DNA from: CAWGHZ01 sp963822575
GTDB lineage: Bacteria > Pseudomonadota > Alphaproteobacteria > MPNO01 > DASWLB01
DNA: 64,000 bases
Direction: 5' to 3'
NCBI GenBank assembly: GCA_963822575.1
Contig: CAWGHZ010000004.1
Location: 186,001-250,000 of the forward strand
Part shown: positions 1 to 7,693 of the stretch, piece after piece
How positions within the stretch are numbered: position 1 is the first letter of the stretch
Layout: each line of letters starts with the position of its first letter
The notes under the pieces: model-generated
What the model was told of the DNA's origin: nothing
What the model saw: only the letters and a program-made list of their open reading frames with translations
Database searches by the model: none
Made by a program: the position numbers and the translations under genes

Positions 1-1
1 C

Positions 2-592
2 CTCAAGTTCGAGTACGGCGTGCCGTGGGAGGAGGTGATCTGGGTCACCCAGAACCCGGAGGAGGTGCCGTGGACGCCGGGGCGCCCGGTCCGGATCGAG
101 CGGCCGGAAAAGGGCAAGAGCCCCGGCGAGATGCTGCTGGCGGGCGAGGTCGACGCACTGATCCATCCCCACCCGCCGCATGAGCTGTTCGAGCGGACCG
201 ACAAGGTGCGCCGGCTGTTCCCCGACACGCGCGCCGAATGCGTGCGCTATTACGGCCGGCACGGCCACTACCCGATCATGCACGTGATGGCGATCAAACA
301 GGAGCTGGCGGCGCGCGAGCGGTGGCTGCCGGCCGCCATCATTGCCATGTGGGAGGACGCCAAGGCGCAGGCGCGCTTCTGGTACACCGATCCGGGCTAC
401 TCGATGCTCGCCTTCGCCCGCAACGAGATCGAGGCGCAGGACCGCGACCTGTCGCACGACCCGTGGCCCTCGGGGCTCCGCGCCAACCGCGAGAACCTCG
501 AGCGGTTCGTCATGTACTGTCACGACCAGACGCTGATCGACCGCAAGCTCGCGATCGACGAGCTGTTTCACGACACGGTGCTGGATACCTGA
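2..592 (+). CDS. 4,5-dihydroxyphthalate decarboxylase-like protein (C-terminal part)
   Basis: The gene enters from the left edge; about 196 codons are visible and the true start lies outside. The C-terminal pattern (RRLFPD, a tyrosine and HYPIMH segment, then WPSGLRANRENLERF and a DELF tail) fits the family that joins phthalate-pathway 4,5-dihydroxyphthalate decarboxylases with solute-binding-protein-like folds. Members occur in aromatic-acid catabolic clusters, and many are only distantly related to the characterised enzyme, so the substrate is not assignable. A cupin gene follows 12 bases downstream and is probably cotranscribed. The family call is fairly safe; the decarboxylase activity is inference. 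Confidence 0.7.
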   Translation, partial: LKFEYGVPWEEVIWVTQNPEEVPWTPGRPVRIERPEKGKSPGEMLLAGEVDALIHPHPPHELFERTDKVRRLFPDTRAECVRYYGRHGHYPIMHVMAIKQELAARERWLPAAIIAMWEDAKAQARFWYTDPGYSMLAFARNEIEAQDRDLSHDPWPSGLRANRENLERFVMYCHDQTLIDRKLAIDELFHDTVLDT

Positions 593-604
593 CGGGAGGA
601 CGTG

Positions 605-1171
605 ATGACCTACAACCTCGAAGAGTTCTGCAACGACTGCCGCGAGGCGCTCCGGACCCAGCCCGGCGACGCCGGGCGCGAGACGATCCGGCGCAACCTC
701 GAACGGCTGCTCCAGAACAATGAGCTGGTCGACAGGGAGTGCGCGCCCGACCGGCCGCGCGGCACCTACCGGCTGTACCACGACCCGGACTTCGACTTTC
801 ACGTGCTCGCCCACTGTTTCGACAAGGGATCGGTCTCGCCGCCGCACGACCACGGCCATTCCTGGGCCGTCTATGGCCAGGCGCGGAATCACACCGACAT
901 GACGGTCTGGCGCCGTACCGACGATGGCGGAAGAGATGGCCACGCCGGGCTCGAGGTCGCTGAAAAATATCGGCTCGATGTCGGCAAAGCGGGGACGTTC
1001 AACCCGGGTGACATCCATTCGATCGATTTCCCGGACGGCTCGCGCTTCATCCGCGTTACCGGCACGGACCTCGATCATGTGGACCAGGCGGTCTACAACC
1101 TGAAGGACGAGACGGTGAAGATCGCAAGTGCGGGGCGCGCGATCGACGAGCGGTCGCGCGCCGGCGCCTGA
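605..1171 (+). CDS. Cupin-fold metal-binding protein
   Basis: A 188-residue protein of the double-stranded beta-helix (cupin / cysteine-dioxygenase-like) type. The first cupin motif is seen as HDHGH (His81, His83, His85) and the second as GDIH (His138), which would supply metal ligands. A GGGAGGA ribosome site at 594-600 is well spaced for ATG 605, while the GTG at 602 would be too close, so ATG 605 is chosen. Its position directly behind the dihydroxyphthalate decarboxylase-like gene suggests a role with it, perhaps as a dioxygenase or dehydratase on the same substrate. The exact reaction is unknown. Confidence 0.65.
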   Translation: MTYNLEEFCNDCREALRTQPGDAGRETIRRNLERLLQNNELVDRECAPDRPRGTYRLYHDPDFDFHVLAHCFDKGSVSPPHDHGHSWAVYGQARNHTDMTVWRRTDDGGRDGHAGLEVAEKYRLDVGKAGTFNPGDIHSIDFPDGSRFIRVTGTDLDHVDQAVYNLKDETVKIASAGRAIDERSRAGA

Positions 1172-1186
1172 CGCCCCATCTCCGCG

Positions 1187-2122
1187 TTACGAGGGCGTGC
1201 CCGGTGCGACGATGGCGCCGGCCTCGATGAAGATGTGGCGCACGCTGGGGTGAGCGTCGCGGATGCGGCGCTCGATTCGGTCGATGGCGGCGACGGCCTT
1301 GGCGCCCGAAAGCTCGGGGCGCAGGCGCAGCTCCATGTTCAGCAGCACCTGCTCGGGGCCAAGCTGCATTGTCAGCGGCGTCTTGGCGGCCGCGACGGCC
1401 GGGTCGGCGGCGGCCAGCCGGCAGCAGGATGCGACCAGCGCCGGGTCGGCCCGCTCGCCCATCAGGAGCTCGCGCGTCTCGATCACCAGGATCGTCGCGA
1501 CGCCGATCAGGATCGCGCCGATCGCCAACGAGGCCGCGCCGTCGATCCACGGCGCCTCGAAAATCTGGGACAGCAGCACCCCTGCGAAGGCGGCGAAGAT
1601 GCCGGCGACCGCGGCCGTATCCTCGGCCACCACCACGAACACCGCCGGGTCCTTGCTCGTACGAAAGGTACGGAGCAGCCCCTCGCCGCGCCGCCGCTTC
1701 TTCAGGAGCTGGCGCAGCGCGATGCTGAGCGAGGTGGACTCGGAGATCAGCGCGACGCCGAGCACCGCGTAGTTCCACGCGGGCGCGCTCAACGGCTTCG
1801 GTGCGGTCACGTGGCGCCAGCCTTCGAGCAGCGCAAGGCCGCCGCCGATGCCGAACAGCAGCATGGCGACCACCAGGCTCCAGAAATACAACTCCTTGCC
1901 GTAGCCGAACGGGTGCGCGGCGCTGGGCGCACGGGCACTCCGTCGCAGCCCGACCAGCATCAGCAACTCGTTGCCCGTGTCGACGACCGAATGGAACGCC
2001 TCCGACAGCATTGAGGCGCTGCCGGTGAAAAACGCCGCGCCGAACTTCGCGAGCGCAATCACCAGGTTCGCCAAGATCGCGGCATAGACCGCGACGTGGC
2101 CGCCGTGCGAGCCGGATGCCAT
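1187..2122 (-). CDS. Cation diffusion facilitator (CDF) family metal transporter
   Basis: A 311-residue membrane protein with the CDF layout. Transmembrane helix 2 carries His44 and Asp48 (SEAFHSVVDTG), a HPFGYGKE loop follows, and helix 5 has AEDTAAVAG. The usual helix-5 HxxxD zinc motif is replaced by Glu167/Asp168, a pattern like that of the SLC30A9 (ZnT9) branch rather than YiiP/CzcD. A cytoplasmic C-terminal domain of about 80 residues closes the protein. The start at 2122 (MASGSH) removes an Arg/Pro-rich leader unlike the family. It probably exports divalent metal across the inner membrane; metal preference cannot be read from sequence. Confidence 0.85.
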   Translation of the reverse strand: MASGSHGGHVAVYAAILANLVIALAKFGAAFFTGSASMLSEAFHSVVDTGNELLMLVGLRRSARAPSAAHPFGYGKELYFWSLVVAMLLFGIGGGLALLEGWRHVTAPKPLSAPAWNYAVLGVALISESTSLSIALRQLLKKRRRGEGLLRTFRTSKDPAVFVVVAEDTAAVAGIFAAFAGVLLSQIFEAPWIDGAASLAIGAILIGVATILVIETRELLMGERADPALVASCCRLAAADPAVAAAKTPLTMQLGPEQVLLNMELRLRPELSGAKAVAAIDRIERRIRDAHPSVRHIFIEAGAIVAPGTPS

Positions 2123-2223
2123 GACTGGCCTACGCCGGCAGGCCCAGTCGGTTCCGCAACGGGGAACCGGCCGGCTGCGGGCCACGTTTGTCGGGTAGTC
2201 GGGATTTTCGCAAGGGACATGCC

Positions 2224-2431
2224 ATGCCCGCCAAGTCGAAGAAGCAGCAGATGGCCGCCGGGGCGGCGCTGGCCACCAAGAAGGGCGAGCGCTCGAAGTC
2301 GAGCCTCCGCGGCGCCTCGAAAAGCATGGTCGAGTTCGATGAGCAAGAAGGAGCTCGAACGCATGGCGTCGACGCCGCGCAAGGGCAAGCCCGCGACCGC
2401 CAGCAAGAAGTCCAGCTCCAAGAAGAAGTAG
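2224..2431 (+). pseudogene. DUF3008 family small basic protein, frameshifted
   Basis: The N-terminal half reads MPAKSKKQQMAAGAALATKK and on to GASKSMVE in one frame. The expected C-terminal half (MSKKELERMASTPRKGKP and a lysine-serine tail) continues in the next frame from 2339. Dropping one T of the TT at 2335-2336 restores a single protein of about 68 residues with the normal DUF3008 length and the family's usual SMSxKEL junction. DUF3008 proteins are small, Lys/Ala-rich, of unknown function and common in Alphaproteobacteria. The break is one base, so an indel in the assembly is as likely as real decay. Confidence 0.75.
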
Positions 2432-2464
2432 CGGCCGGAGGCGCGCCGGGCGGTGCGCCTGCCG

Positions 2465-2677
2465 TCAAATCTCCTTCATGATCTGGGCATAGGAGATCAG
2501 CGCGAACAGCGCCGTGCCGCCGATCACGTTGCCGGCCAGCACCGGGATTTCCTCGAGCTCGCGCTCGGTGATGCTCGAGCCCTCGACCGGGTGCTCGGAA
2601 TCGTCTGGCGTGTCGTTTCCGTCTGATCCGTCGCGCGATCCGGGCCGGCGGTCGGCGCCGCCGCTCCCCTCGCTCAT
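2465..2677 (-). CDS. Small single-pass membrane protein, function unknown
   Basis: A 70-residue protein with a Gly/Asp/Ser-rich acidic N-terminal half and one hydrophobic helix at about 46-66 (LAGNVIGGTALFALISYA). Its start codon overlaps the stop of the upstream hydrogenase-maturation-type protease in an ATGA arrangement, which supports real translation and coupling. No family is recognised. It may anchor or regulate a partner of the protease, but this is only inferred from the overlap. Confidence 0.55.
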   Translation of the reverse strand: MSEGSGGADRRPGSRDGSDGNDTPDDSEHPVEGSSITERELEEIPVLAGNVIGGTALFALISYAQIMKEI

Positions 2678-3138
2678 GCCAGTTCGCGCGCGCGTTCGGC
2701 CGGCACGGTGCTCTCGACGGCGAGGTCGCGGAGCAGGTTCGCCACGGCGTCGGCCGTTTCATCGGCCGGTTCGCGGGCAGCGCGCGCGACCAGCAGCAGA
2801 AGGGGCGTGCCGCCGCCCAGCCGGTGCACGAGGTCGAGAATCGCGCGCGGGTCGAGCCCCGCCGGGCGCGGCGGGGCCTCGCGCGATCCGCCGTCAAGCC
2901 GCGCCCCGACGACGGCGAGCCGGCCGTCCCCCCGTCCGCCCAGCCTGTCGCAGATCAGCACCACCGCGTCGTACCCGTCGGCCGCGGCGAAGGCGAGGTC
3001 GACCGCGCCGACCGCGAAATCCACCACATCGACTCCCGGCGGCTCCCGCCGGCGCGCGAGCCGCCGCGTCACCGCCACGCCGAAGGCGTCGTCTCCCTCA
3101 TCGGGTGCGGCGATGCCGGCGACCAGGATGCGGCACAT
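2674..3138 (-). CDS. Hydrogenase maturation protease (M52) family protein
   Basis: A 154-residue protein. The N-terminus VAGIAAPDEGDDAFG matches the GxGNxxxxDDGxG signature of nickel-hydrogenase maturation endopeptidases such as HyaD/HycI, with Asp16-Asp17 at the conserved acidic pair. No hydrogenase subunit or hyp gene is visible nearby, so this is either an orphan copy or a relative with another role. Start ATG 3138 is preceded by GCGAGGG at ribosome-site distance. The next gene overlaps by four bases. Family membership is moderately sure; the substrate is unknown. Confidence 0.6.
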   Translation of the reverse strand: MCRILVAGIAAPDEGDDAFGVAVTRRLARRREPPGVDVVDFAVGAVDLAFAAADGYDAVVLICDRLGGRGDGRLAVVGARLDGGSREAPPRPAGLDPRAILDLVHRLGGGTPLLLLVARAAREPADETADAVANLLRDLAVESTVPAERARELA

Positions 3139-3257
3139 GGGGGCCCTCGCGGTTTTTGGACGATGCATCGTCCGCCGCCGCGGGACGAGGGGCACTAACC
3201 TTGGATAATGGGGACAGGACGGTCGGGGACCGGTCCGCGAACCGGTCCCCGCCGCAA

Positions 3258-4142
3258 TTACGAGAACAGCTCGCTGCGGTCGCGCTGGGCCAGCTCGTCG
3301 TCGAGCGCGTCGCGCAGCTTGTCGAGCGCCTTCCCCTCGATCTGGCGGATGCGCTCCTTGGTGACGCCGAAGCTCGCGCCGATCTCGGCGAGCGTTGTGC
3401 GGTCGTCGCCCAGGAAGCGCCGCGCGATGATCTGGCGCTCGCGCGGGGTAAGCGAATCGAGCGCCTTGTTGAGCCAGCGTGTGCGCACGCCGCGGTCGTG
3501 CCGGTCGGTCACCACGTCCTCGGGCGAGGGTCCGTCGTCGGGCAGGAAATCCTGCATCTCGTCGGTGTCCTCGTCGCCGATGGCGGCGTTGAGCGAGCGG
3601 TCCGGCCGCGACAGATGCGCCTCCATCCGCTCGACGGCGGCCAGCGGCACGCCCAGCTCCTTGGCGATGGCCTTGCGCTGCTCGTCGGTCATGCTGGCGG
3701 CGGTGGCGCCGCCGAGCTTTGCGCGCAGGCGCCGCAAGTTGAAGAACAGGCTCTTCTGCGCGGGCGTGGTGCCGATCCGCACGATCGAGGCGTTGCGCAC
3801 GATGTACTCCTGGATCGCCGCCATGATCCACCAGGTGGCGTAGGTCGAGAAGCGGACCTCGCGCTCCGGATCGAACCGGTTGGCGGCTTCCATCAGCCCG
3901 ACATTGCCCTCCTGGATCAGGTCGTTGAGTGGCAGGCCATAGCCGCGGAAGCGGCCGGCGATGCGCACGACCAAGCGGATATGGCTGGTGATGATCTCGT
4001 GCAGGGCCTTCTGGTCGCGCTCGTCGCGCCAGCGGCGGGCGAGATCGACCTCGTACTCGCGCTCCAGCAGGGGCGCGTCCATCGCCGCCGAGATGTAGCG
4101 GCGGTCGTTGCGGTCCGGGCTTCCGGCGTTTGCATATGCCAT
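3258..4142 (-). CDS. rpoH: RNA polymerase sigma-32 factor RpoH
   Basis: A 294-residue sigma-70-family factor. Region 2 is clear (LIQEGNVGLMEAANRFDPER near 75-94, then FSTYATWWIMAAIQEYI, the core-binding and -10-melting region). The RpoH-specific box follows as a variant QKSLFFNLRRLR at 129-140, and region 4.2 (LAEIGASFGVTKERIRQIEGKAL) ends the protein. Alphaproteobacteria often carry several rpoH paralogues for heat and oxidative stress; which one this is cannot be told. The start at 4142 (MAYANAG) is chosen because the longer reading runs into the promoter. Transcription probably starts from the divergent region shared with the MarR-like gene. Confidence 0.92.
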   Translation of the reverse strand: MAYANAGSPDRNDRRYISAAMDAPLLEREYEVDLARRWRDERDQKALHEIITSHIRLVVRIAGRFRGYGLPLNDLIQEGNVGLMEAANRFDPEREVRFSTYATWWIMAAIQEYIVRNASIVRIGTTPAQKSLFFNLRRLRAKLGGATAASMTDEQRKAIAKELGVPLAAVERMEAHLSRPDRSLNAAIGDEDTDEMQDFLPDDGPSPEDVVTDRHDRGVRTRWLNKALDSLTPRERQIIARRFLGDDRTTLAEIGASFGVTKERIRQIEGKALDKLRDALDDELAQRDRSELFS

Positions 4143-4207
4143 GGTGCGTACTCCGTCCCGGCGGCTGGCATCCGGGCTCTGGAAGGCGGTTTGGTGCACC
4201 GCAAAAA

Positions 4208-4287
4208 TTGCTATCAACTCGATAATATATGTTGGCGTTGTGCCCTATGCAACCACATACCGGCGCGCTATATCGCTTCGATAGCAA
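4208..4287. promoter_or_regulatory. Two inverted 20-bp operator-like sites between rpoH and the MarR-like gene
   Basis: Site 1 at 4208-4227 reads TTGCTATCAACTCGATAATA. Site 2 at 4268-4287, read on the minus strand, is TTGCTATCGAAGCGATATAG. They share TTGCTATC, a 5-base spacer and CGATA, and lie in opposite orientations. Site 1 overlaps the best rpoH -10 element and site 2 abuts the ribosome site of the MarR-like gene. This layout is typical for a local MarR-type regulator acting on itself and its divergent neighbour. The binding protein is inferred, not shown. Confidence 0.5.
4224..4252 (-). promoter_or_regulatory. Candidate rpoH promoter
   Basis: On the minus strand TTGCAT (4252-4247) and TATATT (4229-4224) are separated by 17 bases, a good sigma-70-type match. 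The transcript would start about 70-75 bases before the rpoH start codon. The -10 element overlaps operator-like site 1. Confidence 0.45.
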
Positions 4288-4301
4288 AGGAGGTTTGCGG
4301 A

Positions 4302-4871
4302 TTGGGCGACTCGCGACACGTGGCCGACATGCTCGATCGGCTGGCCCGCATCGCGCACGGCGCGCAGTTCTGCGCCGGGCTCAACCCGGCCCAGTGGGAG
4401 GCGCTTCGCTTTCTCGGCCGCGCCAACCGCTACTCGCGCTCGCCGGGCGCTATCGCCGAGTATCTGGGCGCCACGCGCGGCACCGTCTCCCAGACGCTGA
4501 TCGCTTTGGAATCAAAGGGTTATATCAAGCGCTCGCGCTGCATCGCGGACAAGCGCGCGGTCGACGTGGCGCTGACCGAAGCGGGCCGCGCGCTGCTCGC
4601 CAGCGACCCGCTGACGGTGCTCGGCGCCTCGGTCGCCGCGCTGGACGAGGCGGAGCGGGGCGCGCTCGGCCGCGCCATCGACCGCATGTTCGAGCAGCTC
4701 CACGCCGCGCGCGGGCTCTGCGGCTTCGGGCGCTGCCGCAACTGCTGCCATTTGAAGCCGGGCGAGGGTGCGGCATCGGCCCCGGCCGCGCCTGCCTGCC
4801 GCTGCGGCGTCACCGGCGAGGCCCTGAAATCCGAGGAGCTCGACCAGATCTGCGTCGATTTCCGGCCATAG
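4302..4871 (+). CDS. MarR-type winged-helix regulator with C-terminal cysteine cluster
   Basis: A 189-residue MarR-like regulator. The winged helix spans about 45-85 (AIAEYLGATRGTVSQTLIAL then GYIKR). The C-terminal part holds seven cysteines: Cys140, 145, 148, 149, 166, 168 and 184, arranged as CGFGRCRNCC, CRC and a final IC. Such a cluster suggests a bound iron-sulfur or other metal centre and therefore redox or metal sensing. The strong ribosome site AAAGGAGG at 4286-4293 sits eight bases before TTG 4302, so TTG is preferred over the later ATG at 4329. It diverges from rpoH and shares operator-like sites with it. The ligand and targets are inference. Confidence 0.75.
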   Translation: MGDSRHVADMLDRLARIAHGAQFCAGLNPAQWEALRFLGRANRYSRSPGAIAEYLGATRGTVSQTLIALESKGYIKRSRCIADKRAVDVALTEAGRALLASDPLTVLGASVAALDEAERGALGRAIDRMFEQLHAARGLCGFGRCRNCCHLKPGEGAASAPAAPACRCGVTGEALKSEELDQICVDFRP

Positions 4872-4934
4872 AGGCCGCCCTCACTACCATAATACCGCAC
4901 CCATAATTGCCTGCATTCAAACGCGTTTTTGCGG

Positions 4935-4962
4935 TTGACCTGCGCGCGCGACGTGGCATATT
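4935..4962 (+). promoter_or_regulatory. Candidate sigma-70 promoter of the rplM operon
   Basis: TTGACC (4935-4940) and CATATT (4957-4962) are 16 bases apart, 24 bases before the rplM start codon. An AAGGA ribosome site follows at 4975-4979. Confidence 0.5.
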
Positions 4963-4986
4963 CCGCCGTCGCCGAAAGGACCGAAC

Positions 4987-5451
4987 ATGAAAACGTATTC
5001 CGCCCGGGCCCAGGACGTGACCCGCAAATGGGTGGTGATCGATGCCGACGGGCTGGTGCTCGGGCGTCTCGCCAGCCTGGTCGCCATGCGCCTCAGGGGT
5101 AAGCACAAGCCGATCTTCACGCCGCACGTCGATTGCGGCGACAATGTGATCGTCGTCAACGCCGAGAAGGTCAGGCTCACCGGCCACAAATACGACGACA
5201 AGGTGTTCTACTGGCACACCGGCCATCCCGGCGGCATCAAGGGCCGCACCGCCCGCGCGACGCTGGAGGGGGCACACCCCGACCGGCTGATCGTCAAGGC
5301 CGTGGAGCGCATGGTGCCGCGCAACAATCTGGGCCGCACCGTCATGCGCAAGCTGCACGTCTATGCCGGGCCGTCGCACCCGCACGAGGCGCAGCAGCCG
5401 GAAGCGCTGGATATCGGCGCGATGAACCGCAAGAACAGAAGGAGCGCCTGA
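4987..5451 (+). CDS. rplM: 50S ribosomal protein L13
   Basis: A 154-residue protein matching bacterial L13 over its whole length: VIDADGLVLGRLAS near the start, GKHKPIFTPHVDCGD, the YWHTGHPGGIKGRT loop and MVPRNNLGR. L13 binds 23S rRNA early in 50S assembly. It is followed one base after its stop by rpsI, the classical L13-S9 pair found across bacteria. A sigma-70-like promoter and an AAGGA ribosome site precede it. Confidence 0.97.
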   Translation: MKTYSARAQDVTRKWVVIDADGLVLGRLASLVAMRLRGKHKPIFTPHVDCGDNVIVVNAEKVRLTGHKYDDKVFYWHTGHPGGIKGRTARATLEGAHPDRLIVKAVERMVPRNNLGRTVMRKLHVYAGPSHPHEAQQPEALDIGAMNRKNRRSA

Positions 5452-5452
5452 G

Positions 5453-5914
5453 ATGGCCACCGAACTCGGCGCCGCGCTGGGCGCCGCCATGGGCGAGGCG
5501 CCCGTCCACGAGCGCAAGGTGGACGGCAAGAATCGCGCCTATGCCACCGGCCGCCGCAAGGACGCGGTCGCCCGCGTGTGGGTGATGCCCGGCAAGGGCA
5601 ACATCACCGTCAACGGGCGCCAGTCGGACGTCTATTTCGCCCGCCCGACGCTCCGCATGCTGATCAACCAGCCGTTCCTGGTGGTGAACCGCGACAGCCA
5701 GTACGACGTCTACTGCACCGTGACCGGCGGTGGGCTGTCAGGCCAGGCGGGCGCGGTGCGCCATGGCATCTCGCGCGCGCTCACCCTACACGATCCGGCA
5801 TTGCGCCCGATCCTGAAGAAGGCCGGCTTCCTCACCCGCGACCCGCGCGTGGTGGAGCGCAAGAAGTACGGCAAGCCCAAGGCGCGACGCAGCTTCCAGT
5901 TCTCCAAGCGCTGA
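5453..5914 (+). CDS. rpsI: 30S ribosomal protein S9
   Basis: A 153-residue protein with the S9 core (YATGRRKDAVARVWV, GKGNITVNG, TVTGGGLSGQAGAVRHGISRAL) and the conserved C-terminal SKR tail that reaches the ribosomal P-site. The N-terminal extension of about 30 residues is usual in Alphaproteobacteria. It is cotranscribed with rplM and followed by a hairpin terminator. Confidence 0.97.
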   Translation: MATELGAALGAAMGEAPVHERKVDGKNRAYATGRRKDAVARVWVMPGKGNITVNGRQSDVYFARPTLRMLINQPFLVVNRDSQYDVYCTVTGGGLSGQAGAVRHGISRALTLHDPALRPILKKAGFLTRDPRVVERKKYGKPKARRSFQFSKR

Positions 5915-5939
5915 CGCGCGACGCCTTCACGTGTTCGAC

Positions 5940-5975
5940 GGGCGTCCCGCCTCGGCGGGGCGCCCGTTTCATTTC
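5940..5975 (+). terminator. Rho-independent terminator after rpsI
   Basis: GGGCG and CCCGCC on the left arm pair with GGCGGG and CGCCC on the right arm around a short loop, followed by GTTTCATTT. It lies 26 bases after the rpsI stop and separates the ribosomal operon from argC. Confidence 0.75.
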
Positions 5976-6005
5976 TGGCTGCGACTCTCTATTGTGGATC
6001 ACGCC

Positions 6006-7058
6006 ATGACCGCGACACCCGACGCCATCCGGACCGCCATTCTGGGCGCCAGCGGCTATACCGGCGCCGAGCTGGTTCGGCTTCTGCTGCACCATCCGTC
6101 GGTCGAGCTCCGCGCGCTGACCGCAGACCGGCATGCCGGCAAGCCCTACGGCGCCGTCTTCCCGCACCTGGGCGATAAGGGCCTGCCCGACCTCGTCAAG
6201 ATCGACGCGGTCGATTACGGCGCCATCGACCTCATCTTCTGCTGCCTGCCGCACGGCGAGACGCAGCGCGTCATCGCCGGCCTCCCGCCCCACCTCCGCA
6301 TCGTCGACCTCTCGGCCGATTTCCGCCTCGCCGATCCCGCGGATTACGCCGAATGGTACGGTCATGCGCACTTCGCGCCCGAGCTGCAGGAGAATGCGGT
6401 CTACGGCATCACCGAGCTGGCGCGCGAGGCGGTGGCGAAGTCGCGGCTGGTCGCCAACCCGGGATGCTATCCGACCTCGGCGATCCTGCCGCTCTTCCCG
6501 CTGGTCGAGGCCGGGGCGGTCGAGACCGGCGACATCATCGTCAACTCCAAGTCCGGCATGACCGGCGCTGGCCGCGCCGCGAAGGAGGAGATGCTGTTCT
6601 CCGAGGTGTCGGAAGGCATCCACGCCTACGGCGTCGCGCGCCACCGCCACACCGCGGAGATGGACCAGGAGCTGAGCCGCGCCGCGGGCGCCGCGGTGCG
6701 GGTGGCTTTCACGCCGCATCTGATGCCGATGAACCGCGGGATCCTGTCCACCATCTACGTCCGGCTCGCGAACGGCGCCGACGCGACGGGCCTGCGCGCC
6801 ACGATCGCGAAGCGCTACGCGGGCGAGCCCTTCGTGCGGCTGGTGCCTGAGGGCGTGGCGCCTGCCACGCGCCACGTGCGCGGGTCGAACCATTGCCTGA
6901 TCGGGGTGTTCGCCGACCGGCTGCCCGGCCGGGCGATCCTGGTGTCGGTGATCGACAATCTGGTGAAGGGCGCCTCGGGCCAGGCCATCCAGAACATGAA
7001 CGCGATGTACGGCCTGCCCGAAACCACCGCGCTCGAACAGGAGCCTTTGTTCCCGTGA
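6006..7058 (+). CDS. argC: N-acetyl-gamma-glutamyl-phosphate reductase
   Basis: A 350-residue enzyme of arginine biosynthesis that reduces N-acetylglutamyl-5-phosphate with NADPH to the semialdehyde. The N-terminal nucleotide-binding loop is ILGASGYTGAEL (12-23) and the catalytic cysteine is Cys154 in NPGCYPT. The SKSGMTGAGR and HRHTAEM segments match the long (type 1) ArgC form. ATG 6006 is chosen over an upstream in-frame start that would fall in the terminator. Its TGA stop overlaps the GTG start of the next gene. Confidence 0.95.
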   Translation: MTATPDAIRTAILGASGYTGAELVRLLLHHPSVELRALTADRHAGKPYGAVFPHLGDKGLPDLVKIDAVDYGAIDLIFCCLPHGETQRVIAGLPPHLRIVDLSADFRLADPADYAEWYGHAHFAPELQENAVYGITELAREAVAKSRLVANPGCYPTSAILPLFPLVEAGAVETGDIIVNSKSGMTGAGRAAKEEMLFSEVSEGIHAYGVARHRHTAEMDQELSRAAGAAVRVAFTPHLMPMNRGILSTIYVRLANGADATGLRATIAKRYAGEPFVRLVPEGVAPATRHVRGSNHCLIGVFADRLPGRAILVSVIDNLVKGASGQAIQNMNAMYGLPETTALEQEPLFP

Positions 7059-7606
7059 TCCCAACTCCCCAAGGCCTGATCCTGCCCTACGGCAACCATA
7101 CGCCCGCGATCCATCCGCGGGCGTTCGTCGCGCCGAACGCGACCGTCATCGGCGACGTCGAGATGGCGGAGGATTCGAGCCTCTGGTTCGGCTGCATCGT
7201 GCGCGGCGACGACGAGCCGATCCGCATCGGCGCGCGCACCAACATCCAGGACGGCTCGATCATCCATGTCTCGTCGGGCGTCCAGGGCACCTTCATCGGC
7301 GCCGACGTGACGGTGGGCCACATGGTGCTGCTGCACGCCTGCACGCTGCAGGACGGGTCGTTCGTCGGGATGGGCGCGACCCTCTTGGACGAGTCCGTGG
7401 TCGAGACTGGCGCGATGGTCGCCGCCGGCTCGCTCGTCACGCCGGGGAAGATCGTCAAGTCGGGCGAAATGTGGGCCGGGCGGCCGGCCCGCAAGATGCG
7501 CGACATGGGCGCGGACGAGATCGCCTACGCCAAGGAAATCGTGGCCCATTACGTCAAGCGCGGCCAGGAATACACCGACATCATCGCCCGGCAGGGCCAG
7601 AAATAG
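7055..7606 (+). CDS. Gamma-carbonic anhydrase family protein (hexapeptide repeat)
   Basis: A 183-residue left-handed beta-helix protein with hexapeptide repeats across about 20-140. The gamma-class residues are visible: Arg in VRGDDEPI, the NIQDGSIIH segment, and the later metal-ligand histidines in VGHMVLLHAC. Relatives (YrdA/PaaY/CaiE type) include real carbonic anhydrases and acyl-CoA-related proteins. The start is GTG 7055, forming a four-base GTGA overlap with the argC stop, so the two are translationally coupled. Catalytic activity is likely but unproven. Confidence 0.85.
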   Translation: MIPTPQGLILPYGNHTPAIHPRAFVAPNATVIGDVEMAEDSSLWFGCIVRGDDEPIRIGARTNIQDGSIIHVSSGVQGTFIGADVTVGHMVLLHACTLQDGSFVGMGATLLDESVVETGAMVAAGSLVTPGKIVKSGEMWAGRPARKMRDMGADEIAYAKEIVAHYVKRGQEYTDIIARQGQK

Positions 7607-7693
7607 CCCCCGCGACCCTGGACTTTTGGTCCTGCCGGGGTCTAGCATCGCCGATCTTCCACCGCTGGGGCGCGGCTTCGGCCGCGAGGCACC

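Noticed and set aside
2514..4871. A 785-codon open frame on the plus strand
   Set aside because: Only its last 189 codons are real (the MarR-type regulator). The rest is antisense to the protease and rpoH genes.
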